Source: Leadbetterella lacunae
GTDB taxonomy: Bacteria; Bacteroidota; Bacteroidia; Cytophagales; Spirosomataceae
Assembly: GCF_042649125.1 (NCBI RefSeq)
Contig: NZ_JBHRYQ010000001.1
Span: 1,364,001 to 1,428,000, forward strand
Length of the DNA stretch: 64,000 nucleotides
Direction of reading: 5' to 3'
Shown: positions 17,648-26,751 of the stretch, piece by piece
Layout of the letters: each line of letters opens with the position of its first letter
Numbering within the stretch: position 1 is the first letter of the stretch
Translations under genes and position numbers: made by a program
Notes under the pieces: generated by a model
Database searches by the model: none
What the model was told of the DNA's origin: nothing
The model's input: only the letters and a program-made list of their open reading frames with translations

Positions 17648-19380
17648 TATCTGAATTTTAATCCTTCCAAATCTGCGAGTAGCACTTTGTCTCCGTTTTC
17701 TTTTTTAATAAAAAACTTATTTGGTTCTGAAGGGTCAACCCTCTCTATGATTTTGGAATCTTTGGGCAAATATAAATTTAAATATTGGGCATCGGTATAA
17801 GTAACCGTATTTTTAAGACCAAAAGTAGTGGAATATACATCTCCGTTAAAAGATGGAATAAGTACCGTATCGCCTTTGGCGTATACTTTTTCTAAATTTT
17901 CTGCTATCCTTTTGTAGGGATTCTTAATTCTTTCTGGTACAAAAAAGGCGTAGTTATTTGACCGATCCTTGTAAAAATCGCCAATCACTCTCACTAAATT
18001 AGGGATTTGCAACAAAAAAACAATACTAATAAAAACAAAGGCTCTTTTATTGGCCACGAGTAATTCCGAAAGCCCAAAGGCAATTAAAATAGCCACAAAC
18101 GGTGATGCCACTCCAATATATCTGTGAGTTAAACTAGTGGTATGACCGTTTTTGAAGGCATCATAAATCACAAAAAATATGGGTAAAAAGAGCATCAAAA
18201 GGCATACGAACACTAAGCTTGTTTTGATTACGGGTTCTTTGAAGTTCAGGTTTTTAATAACGTATTTAAAACCAAAATATAAGGCATAATAAAACACCGA
18301 GGTTATTAAAAACGAAAACGCCAAAGTGTTAAAATAAACCAGTAAGCTGAAAGCTAAAAACATGAAAGAGAATGCGACTTGCTTTTTGTTTTTTTCGTAA
18401 AAAATAAACGAAAAGCCCAACACTAAAGCAAAAAACAGCGAAATGAGCATGTTTTTAACTCCATTAAAATTTTGATAAATGCCGTTTGTGAGGGTATTTG
18501 AGTCCAGAAATAAGCTAATTGTTTTTTTAATGACAACTTCGGGCGAACTAAGCTGAATGGCACTCCCAAGTGGGTTGTCTTTCATTTGGGCCATGGCTAA
18601 ATGCTTTTCGTTTTTATCTTTCAAAAAACTCATCGAAAGGTGACCTCCACCACTGGTAAACCACCACCACATAAGCACACAAGAAAAAACTCCGGCAGAG
18701 ATAAAGCCTGTCCATAGTTTTTTGTCTTTTCTTGCAAACAAAAACACGATAGCGTGACTGAGAGGCACTAAGAAATTCAAATAGTGATTTAATAAACTTG
18801 CTCCTATTAAAGCTGCATATAAAAAAAATAAAAGCGTTTTCCGTTTTGTGCGAAAGTCAAGAAGTCTTAAAAATATATCTGTGGCTAAAATTACCAACAA
18901 GAATGAAAGTGTATAACTTCTTGCTATATGACTTTGTGCTATATTAAGCGGCTCTAAAGCCAACAGAAACACTGAGATAAGTGCGGGAACTTCGGACTTA
19001 AAGACTCTTTTGACAAGGCGGTAAACCACAAAAAGCATCAGAAGGTTAAACAAAACAGAGAGTAAACGAATGGCAAAGTCTGAATTTCCAAAAACAGTCA
19101 TCCAAACATGGATTACGCCATTATAAATTATATGTGTACCAAAATCAGAATGAGCAATAGCCTCAAAGTAGTCATTTATTCCTTTTGATGTCCAGAAGTC
19201 TGCTGGCGTAAAATATGTTTTAGAGGTTATTTCCTCCTGATTGGCAGCACCTACCCAAAACCCGTTTGCGTTTAAGAGGGTGAATTTCTCATCTGTAAAT
19301 GGACCTCTTTCGTCTAGTTTATACACTCTCAAAAAAGTGGCAAGTATCAGAATAATAAAAAGTACTATGCGACTGTTCAT
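17644..19380 (-). CDS. GT39/ArnT-like membrane glycosyltransferase
   Basis: A 578-residue polytopic protein with about eleven hydrophobic segments. The first periplasmic loop has the acidic pair in GPFTDEKFT expected of the PMT/ArnT superfamily, which transfers sugars from polyprenyl-phosphate donors to lipids or proteins on the periplasmic side. The C-terminal soluble part (about residues 460-578) follows the last helix. It lies between two GT2 genes (1-nt spacing upstream, 4-nt overlap downstream). The likely division of labour is that the GT2 enzymes make the lipid-linked donor and this protein uses it. The acceptor is unknown. Confidence 0.8.
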   Translation of the reverse strand: MNSRIVLFIILILATFLRVYKLDERGPFTDEKFTLLNANGFWVGAANQEEITSKTYFTPADFWTSKGINDYFEAIAHSDFGTHIIYNGVIHVWMTVFGNSDFAIRLLSVLFNLLMLFVVYRLVKRVFKSEVPALISVFLLALEPLNIAQSHIARSYTLSFLLVILATDIFLRLLDFRTKRKTLLFFLYAALIGASLLNHYLNFLVPLSHAIVFLFARKDKKLWTGFISAGVFSCVLMWWWFTSGGGHLSMSFLKDKNEKHLAMAQMKDNPLGSAIQLSSPEVVIKKTISLFLDSNTLTNGIYQNFNGVKNMLISLFFALVLGFSFIFYEKNKKQVAFSFMFLAFSLLVYFNTLAFSFLITSVFYYALYFGFKYVIKNLNFKEPVIKTSLVFVCLLMLFLPIFFVIYDAFKNGHTTSLTHRYIGVASPFVAILIAFGLSELLVANKRAFVFISIVFLLQIPNLVRVIGDFYKDRSNNYAFFVPERIKNPYKRIAENLEKVYAKGDTVLIPSFNGDVYSTTFGLKNTVTYTDAQYLNLYLPKDSKIIERVDPSEPNKFFIKKENGDKVLLADLEGLKFRY

Positions 19381-19381
19381 T

Positions 19382-20332
19382 TCACTTCCCTCCTATTTTT
19401 TTCTCAATAATATACCTTGGTCTGCCTTTTACTTCTTGGTAGATTTTCCCGACATATTCGCCTATCAAACCAATTGCAATCATATTAGAACCACTAAAAA
19501 ATGCCATTGGCAGCACGATGGACGTCCAACCCGCAACGGTATGACCCAATGACTTAGAAATCAACACATAAAGACCAATAGCTACAGCTACAAAAAAGTT
19601 GATTATTCCGAACCAAAGCACAATTTTCATAGGAACAGTAGAAAACGAGGTGATGCCATTCCATGCAAAAACCACCATTTTTTTAAGTGGATATTTTGAC
19701 TCGCCAGCTTCGCGTTCTAATCGTTTGTAATATACTTTTTCGGAGTGAAAACCAATGGTGGGAATTACACCACGAATAAACATATTTACCTCATTATATT
19801 TCTCAAATTCGTTTAGAACCTGATTATCTATCAATCTAAAATCAGCATGATTAAAAACAACGGGCACACCCAATTTTTGCATTATTTTATAAAATGCTTC
19901 CGCCGAAAACCTTTTGAAGAAACTATCTGCAGACCGGTCGTCTCTAACTCCATATACTACAGCAGCACCTTCTTTGTATTTGGCCACCATTCCGCCTATG
20001 GCATTTATGTCATCTTGGAGGTCAGCGTCTATGGTTACATAGCAGTCATATTCGTCTTTAAAAGAAAACAAACCTGCAAGTAAAGCATTTTGATGTCCGA
20101 AATTTTTGGATAATTTTATGCCTAATATTCGTGGATTTTTGGCAGAAAGTTCCTCTATTAAGTGCCATGTTTTATCTTTACTTCCGTCATTTACATAGCA
20201 AATTTTGCTTTCAGTACTAATCTCTCCTGCATCAGAAAGTTCCTGCAAATAGGCATTTAGTCTAGAATTGGTAAGTTGAAGAATTTCTTCTTCATTGTAG
20301 CATGGAACAACTAAAAGTAAACGAATAGGCAT
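19382..20332 (-). CDS. Family 2 glycosyltransferase, GtrB/polyprenyl-phosphate type
   Basis: A 316-residue GT2 protein. Signatures are LLVVPCYNEEEILQL at the N-terminus, VNDGSKDKTW, the TIDADLQDD metal and donor site (about residues 107-115) and two C-terminal helices (about 228-252 and 262-290) ending before the conserved GEYVGKIYQEVKGRPRYII segment, which is highly typical of the GtrB/ArnC group. It probably forms a polyprenyl-phosphate sugar. It starts the operon with the GT39 gene 1 nt downstream. The PD40-OmpA gene lies 39 nt upstream and could be co-transcribed. Confidence 0.88.
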   Translation of the reverse strand: MPIRLLLVVPCYNEEEILQLTNSRLNAYLQELSDAGEISTESKICYVNDGSKDKTWHLIEELSAKNPRILGIKLSKNFGHQNALLAGLFSFKDEYDCYVTIDADLQDDINAIGGMVAKYKEGAAVVYGVRDDRSADSFFKRFSAEAFYKIMQKLGVPVVFNHADFRLIDNQVLNEFEKYNEVNMFIRGVIPTIGFHSEKVYYKRLEREAGESKYPLKKMVVFAWNGITSFSTVPMKIVLWFGIINFFVAVAIGLYVLISKSLGHTVAGWTSIVLPMAFFSGSNMIAIGLIGEYVGKIYQEVKGRPRYIIEKKIGGK

Positions 20333-20371
20333 AAATGATTTTTATATTTCTGAAGGGATACACAAAGCTAA

Positions 20372-22459
20372 CTACATTTTGGTTATAGTAAACTCCACTC
20401 TCCTATTTTTCTTTCGGGCTTCTTCTGATGAATTTCTGACCACGGGCTTGTATGGCCCCCACGATTTTATAGCGATTCTGTCTTTCGAGATTAGGTTATC
20501 TTTGGTTAAATAATCTTTTACGGCTAAAACTCTATTTTCAGCCAATTTAATATTCAACAACATATCACCCTGATTATCAGTGTGTCCCTCAAGAAGTATT
20601 TCCATATTTGGATTGGACATCATCAGATTTTTTATTTTCTCTAGCTCCTCAAAGGACTCATCCTTAATTTTATATTTACCTTGATCAAAAAACAAATTAT
20701 TCAAAACCATTTTTTGACCCTTAATAAGCGGCATCAATTCATAAACTTTTTTAAATTCTCTGTAAACTGTTTCTTTTTTGAGATCAATGGTTTGTTTAAA
20801 CTCCCCGTAGTTTTCTATGGTGGCCGTTAACATATACGACTTCCCTGCGGTAAGAATACTCTTAAATTCCTCTAGTTCTTCATCATAGGACCACACGATA
20901 TTCTCTACAGAGTCTTTTGAGACTCCTGCATTTAAATTTTGTAAGGTAATTTTTGGATTAAGACCTTTACCAGAGATTTTGTCTTTGAACTGAAAATCAA
21001 ACAAGGCCACCACTTGCGGCTTTATAGAAGGGAATAGTTTGACTTTAAAAATATCATCTGACCCCAAAGAGTTTTTTAAAGAACTGAAATAAGCGTATTC
21101 GCCCGAAGCTGGAATTGTAATATATCCGTCCCACTCCAATGAGTTTATTTTGGGACCCAAATTTATCGGCTGCGACCAGTTTGTCCATGAATCGTCGAGT
21201 CTTGTAGACACATAAATATCAGCATCGCCATAACCTGGATGACCATTTGAATTAAAATAAAGGGTGTAATTGTCTGCTGCCAAAAATGGTGAGCCTTCGT
21301 TTCCTGCTGAATTTATTATAGAACCTAGGTTTATTGGTTTCCCATACGTGCCGTCGCCTTTCTTTTTAGAAACATACAAGTCTTTATCTCCATAAGATTC
21401 GGTTCTTCTCAGTCCCATAACCAAAAAACTTTCGTCGGAGCTAATGGCGTATTCGGTAACTGTTTTTTTAGACTTCAGTTTTTCATCATAAACTTCTAAA
21501 GCCTGAAAATCTTCAATGACGATTTGCTTAGGAAGTTCCCATTTTTTTCCTTTCAGGGTAGACTTTGACAATCCTGCTACGTATTTACCATTTGGCAAAT
21601 ACACATTTAAAACATAGAGACTTTTTCCATCAGCAGAAATAGTAGCTGCGGCATTGTTTGAAGCATTATTGATGGGTTCTCCAATATTTTCTGCGGGTTC
21701 CCAAAATCCAGACTTACTTAATTTAGAAAACCACACATCTTGAGCTATCTCATTGGTTTTATCGTTTTTTGAGCCCCTTTCTTTTATATTATCAGGATGA
21801 TTAAGTCGAGTGAAATACAAAAACTTACCATCAGGAGAGACGATAGGTGCTACTTCGCCAAATTTAGAATTGATGTTTGGCCCTAAGTTTTCTTTCTCTA
21901 AATCAGCAGGAATATTTTCGGCCAAATTTATTTTGGCTACAAATGGGGAATTTGAATTTGAAATTCCGATGGCATCATATTCTTTAATGCCTTTATTGAG
22001 CGAATGTACAATTAACAGCTTTACCGCCACAATTTCCTCTGAGGTTTCGGGTATCATTACATTCCAAAGTCTACCACTCAAACGCGGAATCCCTTCGGTG
22101 TTTTCGTATAAGAGAATCTCTTGGTTAGATTTTGTATAACCAAATATACGACCAATAGCCCCAGGTGTAACGGTTTCACCAATAACTACTTGCTTAACTT
22201 TTAAGGGTTTTTCGAATCCAACTTTTATGTAATCTTCCCCAAAACTTGAACCTGTTGGCCTCCATGAGCAGGGCGATGAAATGGTTTGAGGAAGCACATT
22301 CGGCTTTCCTAAAATTTGAACCGCACGGTGTTTGGGTGAATATATTTCGTCTACAGTTTCAGATGACTTCTCAAGTATTTTACTTGCCCATATTACTTCT
22401 TGAGCAGAAGCCAAGTGGGCGAACAGCAAATAAACACATACTCGAATTATTATCTTCAT
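20372..22459 (-). CDS. Outer-membrane OmpA-family protein with PD40 propeller
   Basis: A 695-residue exported protein. A signal peptide (about residues 1-19, ending ASAQ) is followed by a beta-rich domain (about 20-170), WD40-like PD40 repeats (NSKFGEVAPIVSPDGKFLYF and five or so similar blades to about 480), a short domain, and a C-terminal OmpA peptidoglycan-binding domain (LLEGHTDNQGDMLLNIKLAENR near 630, ending ARKKNRRVEFTI). This layout is common in Bacteroidota and is often linked to gliding or T9SS accessory factors. It presumably bridges the outer membrane and the cell wall. The exact function is unknown. Confidence 0.85.
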   Translation of the reverse strand: MKIIIRVCVYLLFAHLASAQEVIWASKILEKSSETVDEIYSPKHRAVQILGKPNVLPQTISSPCSWRPTGSSFGEDYIKVGFEKPLKVKQVVIGETVTPGAIGRIFGYTKSNQEILLYENTEGIPRLSGRLWNVMIPETSEEIVAVKLLIVHSLNKGIKEYDAIGISNSNSPFVAKINLAENIPADLEKENLGPNINSKFGEVAPIVSPDGKFLYFTRLNHPDNIKERGSKNDKTNEIAQDVWFSKLSKSGFWEPAENIGEPINNASNNAAATISADGKSLYVLNVYLPNGKYVAGLSKSTLKGKKWELPKQIVIEDFQALEVYDEKLKSKKTVTEYAISSDESFLVMGLRRTESYGDKDLYVSKKKGDGTYGKPINLGSIINSAGNEGSPFLAADNYTLYFNSNGHPGYGDADIYVSTRLDDSWTNWSQPINLGPKINSLEWDGYITIPASGEYAYFSSLKNSLGSDDIFKVKLFPSIKPQVVALFDFQFKDKISGKGLNPKITLQNLNAGVSKDSVENIVWSYDEELEEFKSILTAGKSYMLTATIENYGEFKQTIDLKKETVYREFKKVYELMPLIKGQKMVLNNLFFDQGKYKIKDESFEELEKIKNLMMSNPNMEILLEGHTDNQGDMLLNIKLAENRVLAVKDYLTKDNLISKDRIAIKSWGPYKPVVRNSSEEARKKNRRVEFTITKM

Positions 22460-22608
22460 TTTTACTTAAAACAACTTTCTGGTAGTAGACTGCAATATAA
22501 CTAATTAGGATTTTATACTTTTAGTGAAAGTATAAAAATGCACATTAATTTTATTTATCAAAACGAACAATACAGATAAAATCTTATTAAATGATTTAAA
22601 AATCCACA

Positions 22609-22635
22609 AAAAAACCTCCACAAAGGAGGTTTTTT
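22609..22635. terminator. Intrinsic terminator downstream of etfA
   Basis: AAAAAACCTCC (22609-22619) pairs with GGAGGTTTTTT (22625-22635) around a 5-nt loop. The A and T runs allow termination on both strands, which suits its place between etfA and the PD40-OmpA gene. Confidence 0.85.
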
Positions 22636-22654
22636 TATGCTATTTCGAATTCAT

Positions 22655-23617
22655 TTACATTGCTTTTACAGCAGCCGTAAGTTTCGGTAATACGTCAAAT
22701 ACGTCACCCACAATTCCATAATCTGCGGCTTTAAAGAAAGGTGCTTCTGGGTCTTTGTTTATCACCACGATAACTTTAGATGAGTTAACACCAGCCAAAT
22801 GCTGAATAGCACCCGATATACCACAAGCGATATAAAGATTTGGGGCCACTTTTACGCCAGTTTGACCCACGTGCTCGTGGTGAGGTCTCCAGTCAAGATC
22901 CGATACTGGCTTAGAACATGCAGTAGCAGCTCCAAGAGCCTCCGCTAGGTCTAATAATGGCTGCCAGCTGTCAGGGCCTTTCATTCCTCTTCCGCCCGAA
23001 ACCACAAGGTCAGCTTCAGGAAGCGAAACCGCTCCACTCGCTTTGATAGTTTCGGTCACTTTAGAACTCGCCAAAGCCGAAGCCACGTCTGCACTAAATG
23101 ACTCTACGCCACAAGGAGCTCCGTTTTCTTCTGGAGTAACCACGTTTTTCTTTATTGCTAAAAACTTAATATCACTTGAAATGGTGGTTTGAGCGAAAGC
23201 TTTTCCCGTAAAAATACTTCTCTTTACGCTAAAACCTGCCGATGTGTCTGGCAACTCAACTACGTTACTTACTAGTCCAGCTTTTAGTGCTCCTGCCGCA
23301 CGTGCTGTAACTGCATCCCCCAAAGAAGATTTAGCCGAAACCACTACTGTTGCACCTGAGGCTTTTACGGCTGCTACTACCAATTGGCCATACGCCATAA
23401 TGTTTTGCTGGCCAAGGTCTGCTCCACTTGCATGAAGTACCGAAGTAGCTCCAAATGTACCTGCAGTGGCTAATGCATCAGCTGTAGCCTCGCCGATTGC
23501 CAATACTTTAGCATCAACTCCAAGTTGCTTTGCCACCTGAGCACCATAATAAATAGCCTCGATGGATGTTTTCTTATATTGTCCTTCAGACAATTCTGTA
23601 TATATTAAAACTGACAT
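22655..23617 (-). CDS. etfA: Electron transfer flavoprotein, alpha subunit
   Basis: A 320-residue EtfA. The C-terminal FAD-binding domain shows the family signature VSGGRGMKGPDSW, HEHVGQTGVKVAPNLYIACGISGAIQH and VVINKDPEAPFFKAADYGIVGD. EtfAB accepts electrons from acyl-CoA and other dehydrogenases and passes them to the quinone pool through ETF-QO. The length is typical. It follows etfB by 21 nt, and the terminator at 22609-22635 closes the operon. Confidence 0.95.
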   Translation of the reverse strand: MSVLIYTELSEGQYKKTSIEAIYYGAQVAKQLGVDAKVLAIGEATADALATAGTFGATSVLHASGADLGQQNIMAYGQLVVAAVKASGATVVVSAKSSLGDAVTARAAGALKAGLVSNVVELPDTSAGFSVKRSIFTGKAFAQTTISSDIKFLAIKKNVVTPEENGAPCGVESFSADVASALASSKVTETIKASGAVSLPEADLVVSGGRGMKGPDSWQPLLDLAEALGAATACSKPVSDLDWRPHHEHVGQTGVKVAPNLYIACGISGAIQHLAGVNSSKVIVVINKDPEAPFFKAADYGIVGDVFDVLPKLTAAVKAM

Positions 23618-23638
23618 TTTTTTAAGATTTTTAAGGTT

Positions 23639-24373
23639 TTACAATACTTTCGCTTCTGTTTGTAGCAATTTAATTAAGCTACCGGCATCATCGGCATCAA
23701 TCATTTTACAAGCACCTTTCGCTGGTGGCAACTCGTAGTTGGCTACCGAAGTAAGAATTTCTCCAGAAGCTGGAATAACACTTAAAGGTTTTGTTCGGGC
23801 TGACATGATACCACGCATGTTTGGAATTTTCCATTCGGCGATAGGCTCTTGACATCCAAAAACCGCAGGGAGCGTAGTTTCTATTTTTTCTTTCCCACCT
23901 TCTATTTCTCTCGACATTTTAACAGCCGAACCGTCAACGGTTAGTTCCATAACTGGTGAAAACGAAGGTAAACCCAACATTTCTCCCACCATGCCATGCA
24001 CTACTCCTGAGTTATAGTCGGTAGTTTCTCTCCCCATTAATATCAGGTCAAAACCTTTATCTTTCGCATAATTGGCTATTTCTGAAGCCACAAAATATGA
24101 ATCTGTAGGCTCTGCATCTATTCTTACGGCATCGTCAGCACCTATTGCTAGTGCTTTTCTTATTTGTGGTTCAGCATCAGCTCCTCCTACGTTCAAAACC
24201 GTAACAGTGCCACCATTGGCTTCTTTAAGTTCAACAGCTCTGGCAAGTGCGTAATCATCGTATGGTCCGATAATATACTGAACGCCTGCTTTGTTAAACA
24301 CGGTATTGTCTGCTTCGAAAGATACTTTAGATGTGGTGTCTGGTACACTTGATATACAAACTAGTATTTTCAT
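23639..24373 (-). CDS. etfB: Electron transfer flavoprotein, beta subunit
   Basis: A 244-residue EtfB with KILVCISSVPDTTSKVSF at the N-terminus, ALARAVELKEANGGTVTVL, ADDAVRI and the AMP/FAD site DLILMGRETTDYNSG near residue 120. It pairs with EtfA. The gene order etfB-etfA and spacing are usual. Its promoter lies 81 nt upstream (24454-24484, minus), and the leader between promoter and start holds a perfect 20-bp palindrome that may be an operator. Confidence 0.95.
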   Translation of the reverse strand: MKILVCISSVPDTTSKVSFEADNTVFNKAGVQYIIGPYDDYALARAVELKEANGGTVTVLNVGGADAEPQIRKALAIGADDAVRIDAEPTDSYFVASEIANYAKDKGFDLILMGRETTDYNSGVVHGMVGEMLGLPSFSPVMELTVDGSAVKMSREIEGGKEKIETTLPAVFGCQEPIAEWKIPNMRGIMSARTKPLSVIPASGEILTSVANYELPPAKGACKMIDADDAGSLIKLLQTEAKVL

Positions 24374-24430
24374 AAACGAATTAAATTAATATGATTACTT
24401 TTGATTTCTTTAACGCTTTTTAAAGCAATA

Positions 24431-24450
24431 TTGTTATGCATGCATAACAA
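24431..24450. promoter_or_regulatory. Perfect 20-bp palindrome in the etfBA promoter region, candidate operator
   Basis: TTGTTATGCA followed by TGCATAACAA, a complete inverted repeat without a spacer. It starts 4 nt downstream of the -7 box for etfBA, so it covers the likely transcription start and would let a dimeric repressor block the promoter. Size and symmetry are like TetR-family operators (inference). Confidence 0.6.
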
Positions 24451-24453
24451 TTA

Positions 24454-24484
24454 CAAATGTAGAAACTACCAGTTTAGTATGCAA
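24454..24484 (-). promoter_or_regulatory. Promoter of etfBA
   Basis: On the minus strand TTG (24484-24482), a 20-nt spacer and TACATTTG (24461-24454), a full match to TAnnTTTG. It overlaps the start codon of the divergent TPR gene. Confidence 0.65.
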
Positions 24485-24805
24485 GCAGAGAGAATAAAAT
24501 TTTTAATAGAAGAAATAGCACAGAACCCAGAAGACCCATTTAATCACTATGCACTGGGTTTAGAATATCAAAAAACAAAACCGCAAGAAGCCAAAGAACT
24601 TTTCGAAAAAGTTTTGCACGCATTTCCTGATTATTTGCCCGTTTATTACACAGCCGCTAATCATTTTTTTTCTTTGAATGAAAATGAAAAAGCCGATCAA
24701 ACTTTTAAGAAAGGAATAGCTTTGGCAATCAAGCAAAATAACCAAAAAGCAGAAAGAGAGCTAAAAGGCTCGTATACATTATTTTTAGACGAAATCGATG
24801 ACTAA
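24479..24805 (+). CDS. Small tetratricopeptide-repeat protein
   Basis: A 108-residue cytosolic protein made of TPR-like helical pairs: FNHYALGLEYQKTKPQEAKELFEKVL (about residues 22-47) and PVYYTAANHFFSLNENEKADQTFKKGIALA (about 54-83) fit the consensus. I chose the ATG at 24479 because everything before it is non-repeat sequence over the etfBA palindrome, and the longer frame opens only at a TTG (24401). A -7-like TACTTTTG lies at 24396-24403. The last 8 nt overlap the asparaginase gene, so the two are probably coupled. The binding partner is unknown. Confidence 0.8.
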   Translation: MQAERIKFLIEEIAQNPEDPFNHYALGLEYQKTKPQEAKELFEKVLHAFPDYLPVYYTAANHFFSLNENEKADQTFKKGIALAIKQNNQKAERELKGSYTLFLDEIDD

Positions 24806-25871
24806 GTATCCCATTCTAAATATAAATGCTGCTGAAACCAATGCGGCTAAAGTACTTATTATTTACACCGGCGGAACCTTGGGGATGGTCTTTGACCATA
24901 AAATTGGCAGTTTGGTACCTTTCAAATTTGAACAAATACTAAATGACCTTCCTGAGTTAAAACGCCTTGGCTTGAATCTTTCATTTTTGGCATTACCAGA
25001 ACCTATCGATTCTTCAAATGTGTCTCCTGAGGTTTGGACCGAGCTAACCAACATAATTGAAAATTACTATAACGACTACCAAGGTTTTGTAATCTTACAC
25101 GGTACAGACACAATGGCCTACACGGCGTCGGCATTGAGTTTTATGATCCAAAACCTCACGAAATCTATCGTGATTACGGGTGCACAATTGCCAATCGGAA
25201 TACCCAGAACAGATGCTCGTGAAAATCTGATTACATCAATTGAAATCGCGGGATTCCAAGAGAATGGAGTAAGTAAAGTACCCGAAGTTTGTATTTATTT
25301 TAATGGGAAACTACTAAGAGGAAACCGTTCAAAAAAGCACGAAAGCAGTCAGTTTGATGCATTTGAATCAGAAAACTACCCCTACCTAGGAAACATTGGA
25401 GTTTTAGCGGAATTTAATTCAACGGCGATATTAAAGATAAAAGAAAATACAAGTCCTGTTTTTTACAAAAAACTAAATGCTTCAGTTGGGATTTTAAAAC
25501 TATTCCCTGGCATAAACGAAGCATCCGTTAAGCATTTTTTATCTCAAAAAGGCCTAAAAGGAGTTGTTTTGGAAACATACGGTGCAGGAAATGCTCCATC
25601 AACCGACTGGTTTGTTTCGTTAATAGAGGAAGCTATAAAATCTGGAAAAGCGATCCTCAACGTATCGCAATGTGTGGGAGGAAAAGTCTTGATGGGAAAA
25701 TATGAAACGAGCCGAAAACTAGCCGATATGGGCGTGATTTCAGGAAGCGATATGTCTACCGAAGCGGCGATAACCAAATTGATGTGGGTTTTAGAAAAAA
25801 CTCAAAACCATGAAGAAATAAAGCAGTTATTAGAATCAAATATCTCAGGAGAATTAAGCTCTGACAATTAA
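24798..25871 (+). CDS. ansA: Type I L-asparaginase
   Basis: A 357-residue cytosolic asparaginase. The two catalytic threonine motifs are present: IIYTGGTLGMVFD near residue 24 and VILHGTDTMAYTASAL near residue 97; the third element GAQLPIGIPRTDARENL follows. There is no signal peptide, so it is the cytoplasmic type I enzyme that splits asparagine to aspartate and ammonia. The length is normal. It overlaps the TPR gene by 8 nt, and tRNA-Ser follows about 60 nt downstream. Confidence 0.93.
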   Translation: MTKYPILNINAAETNAAKVLIIYTGGTLGMVFDHKIGSLVPFKFEQILNDLPELKRLGLNLSFLALPEPIDSSNVSPEVWTELTNIIENYYNDYQGFVILHGTDTMAYTASALSFMIQNLTKSIVITGAQLPIGIPRTDARENLITSIEIAGFQENGVSKVPEVCIYFNGKLLRGNRSKKHESSQFDAFESENYPYLGNIGVLAEFNSTAILKIKENTSPVFYKKLNASVGILKLFPGINEASVKHFLSQKGLKGVVLETYGAGNAPSTDWFVSLIEEAIKSGKAILNVSQCVGGKVLMGKYETSRKLADMGVISGSDMSTEAAITKLMWVLEKTQNHEEIKQLLESNISGELSSDN

Positions 25872-25931
25872 ACTTGAGTCACAGTATTAAATTAACCAAA
25901 AAGAATAGATATTTGCATCCCGAAAAGATAC

Positions 25932-26016
25932 AGAGAGGTGTCCGAGTGGTTTAAGGAGCACGCTTGGAAAGCGTGTGTGTCGCAAGGCACCGAGGGTTCG
26001 AATCCCTTCCTCTCTG
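25932..26016 (+). tRNA. tRNA-Ser (anticodon GGA)
   Basis: The acceptor stem AGAGAGG (25932-25938) pairs with CCTCTCT (26009-26015), with discriminator G at 26016. The anticodon arm is CACGC-TTGGAAA-GCGTG with anticodon GGA, a long variable arm follows as expected for a class II tRNA, and the T arm has GAGGG-TTCGAAT-CCCTT. CCA is not encoded. It reads serine UCC/UCU. Confidence 0.95.
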
Positions 26017-26751
26017 CAAAAAGGCTTCATATTTAAGTTTTTTTTTAGAACAAAGTCTGTTATTTCTATTTTATGATTGCCCCTAGGTAAAAGTAGAGGC
26101 CAATTATCATACCATTTTCCGAATACTTTTAAATCTCTTTTTTATTTATTTTAAAACTCTGTAATCCGGCAGTTTAAGACCTTACTGTCAAATAGGATTT
26201 TAAAATACTTTCTTCATCTTATAAGATTAAAATTTCATGTATCAATCTTTGGTCAAGTACATTTAAATTTAATGTTGAGTAAAGTCCCCCCCCTTCCCCC
26301 ACAACCCCCACAACCCATTACATATAAAATTCAAAATCTAAGTATATAGTTATTAATGTTTAACTGTGAAACCTCTACTTGCAATACGTATTTGAAATAG
26401 TAAAATCAAGTAACTACTTTGTCATAATTTCATTAGAACAATAAGGACTAACTTATAGAAAAAATATACCTAGGAGGGGTCAACGTTGATTATGCTTTTG
26501 TTTTTATTCGGTTGCTAAAACTCCTCTATCCAGTTACGGAAACGCCAAGGAAATGTAATTCAAAGCCTCCGGCTTCAATATTTTAACATTTTCAGATTTA
26601 ATTACTTATTAATATAACTTTGTGTCCAAGCTTACTAAATCTCTCTTGAAATACTCGGAATTGTATCAAATCCAAAACATATTGTTCGAAACTGAAAACT
26701 TTGGGTTGTAGAATATTATTAACTTTGGAGATATGTAAACGTAGACTTAGA
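26017..26751. other. Long intergenic region with a G-quadruplex motif and promoter-like boxes
   Basis: About 735 bases with no convincing gene. Two exact TAACTTTG boxes (26615-26622 and 26720-26727) match the Bacteroidota -7 consensus and could drive the hybrid regulator gene at 26752. A C-rich tract stands out at 26286-26316. A short minus-strand frame at 26598-26804 is probably chance. Confidence 0.6.
26286..26316 (-). other. G-quadruplex-forming motif on the minus strand
   Basis: The plus strand has C8-TT-C5-ACAA-C5-ACAA-C3. The minus strand therefore has four G-runs (3, 5, 5 and 8) with loops of 4, 4 and 2 nt, a good fit to the G3+N1-7 rule, in otherwise AT-rich DNA. Confidence 0.7.

Noticed and set aside
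24401..24478. Longer N-terminus for the TPR protein (TTG start)
   Set aside because: It would place coding sequence over the etfBA operator and promoter, and the extra residues are not TPR-like.
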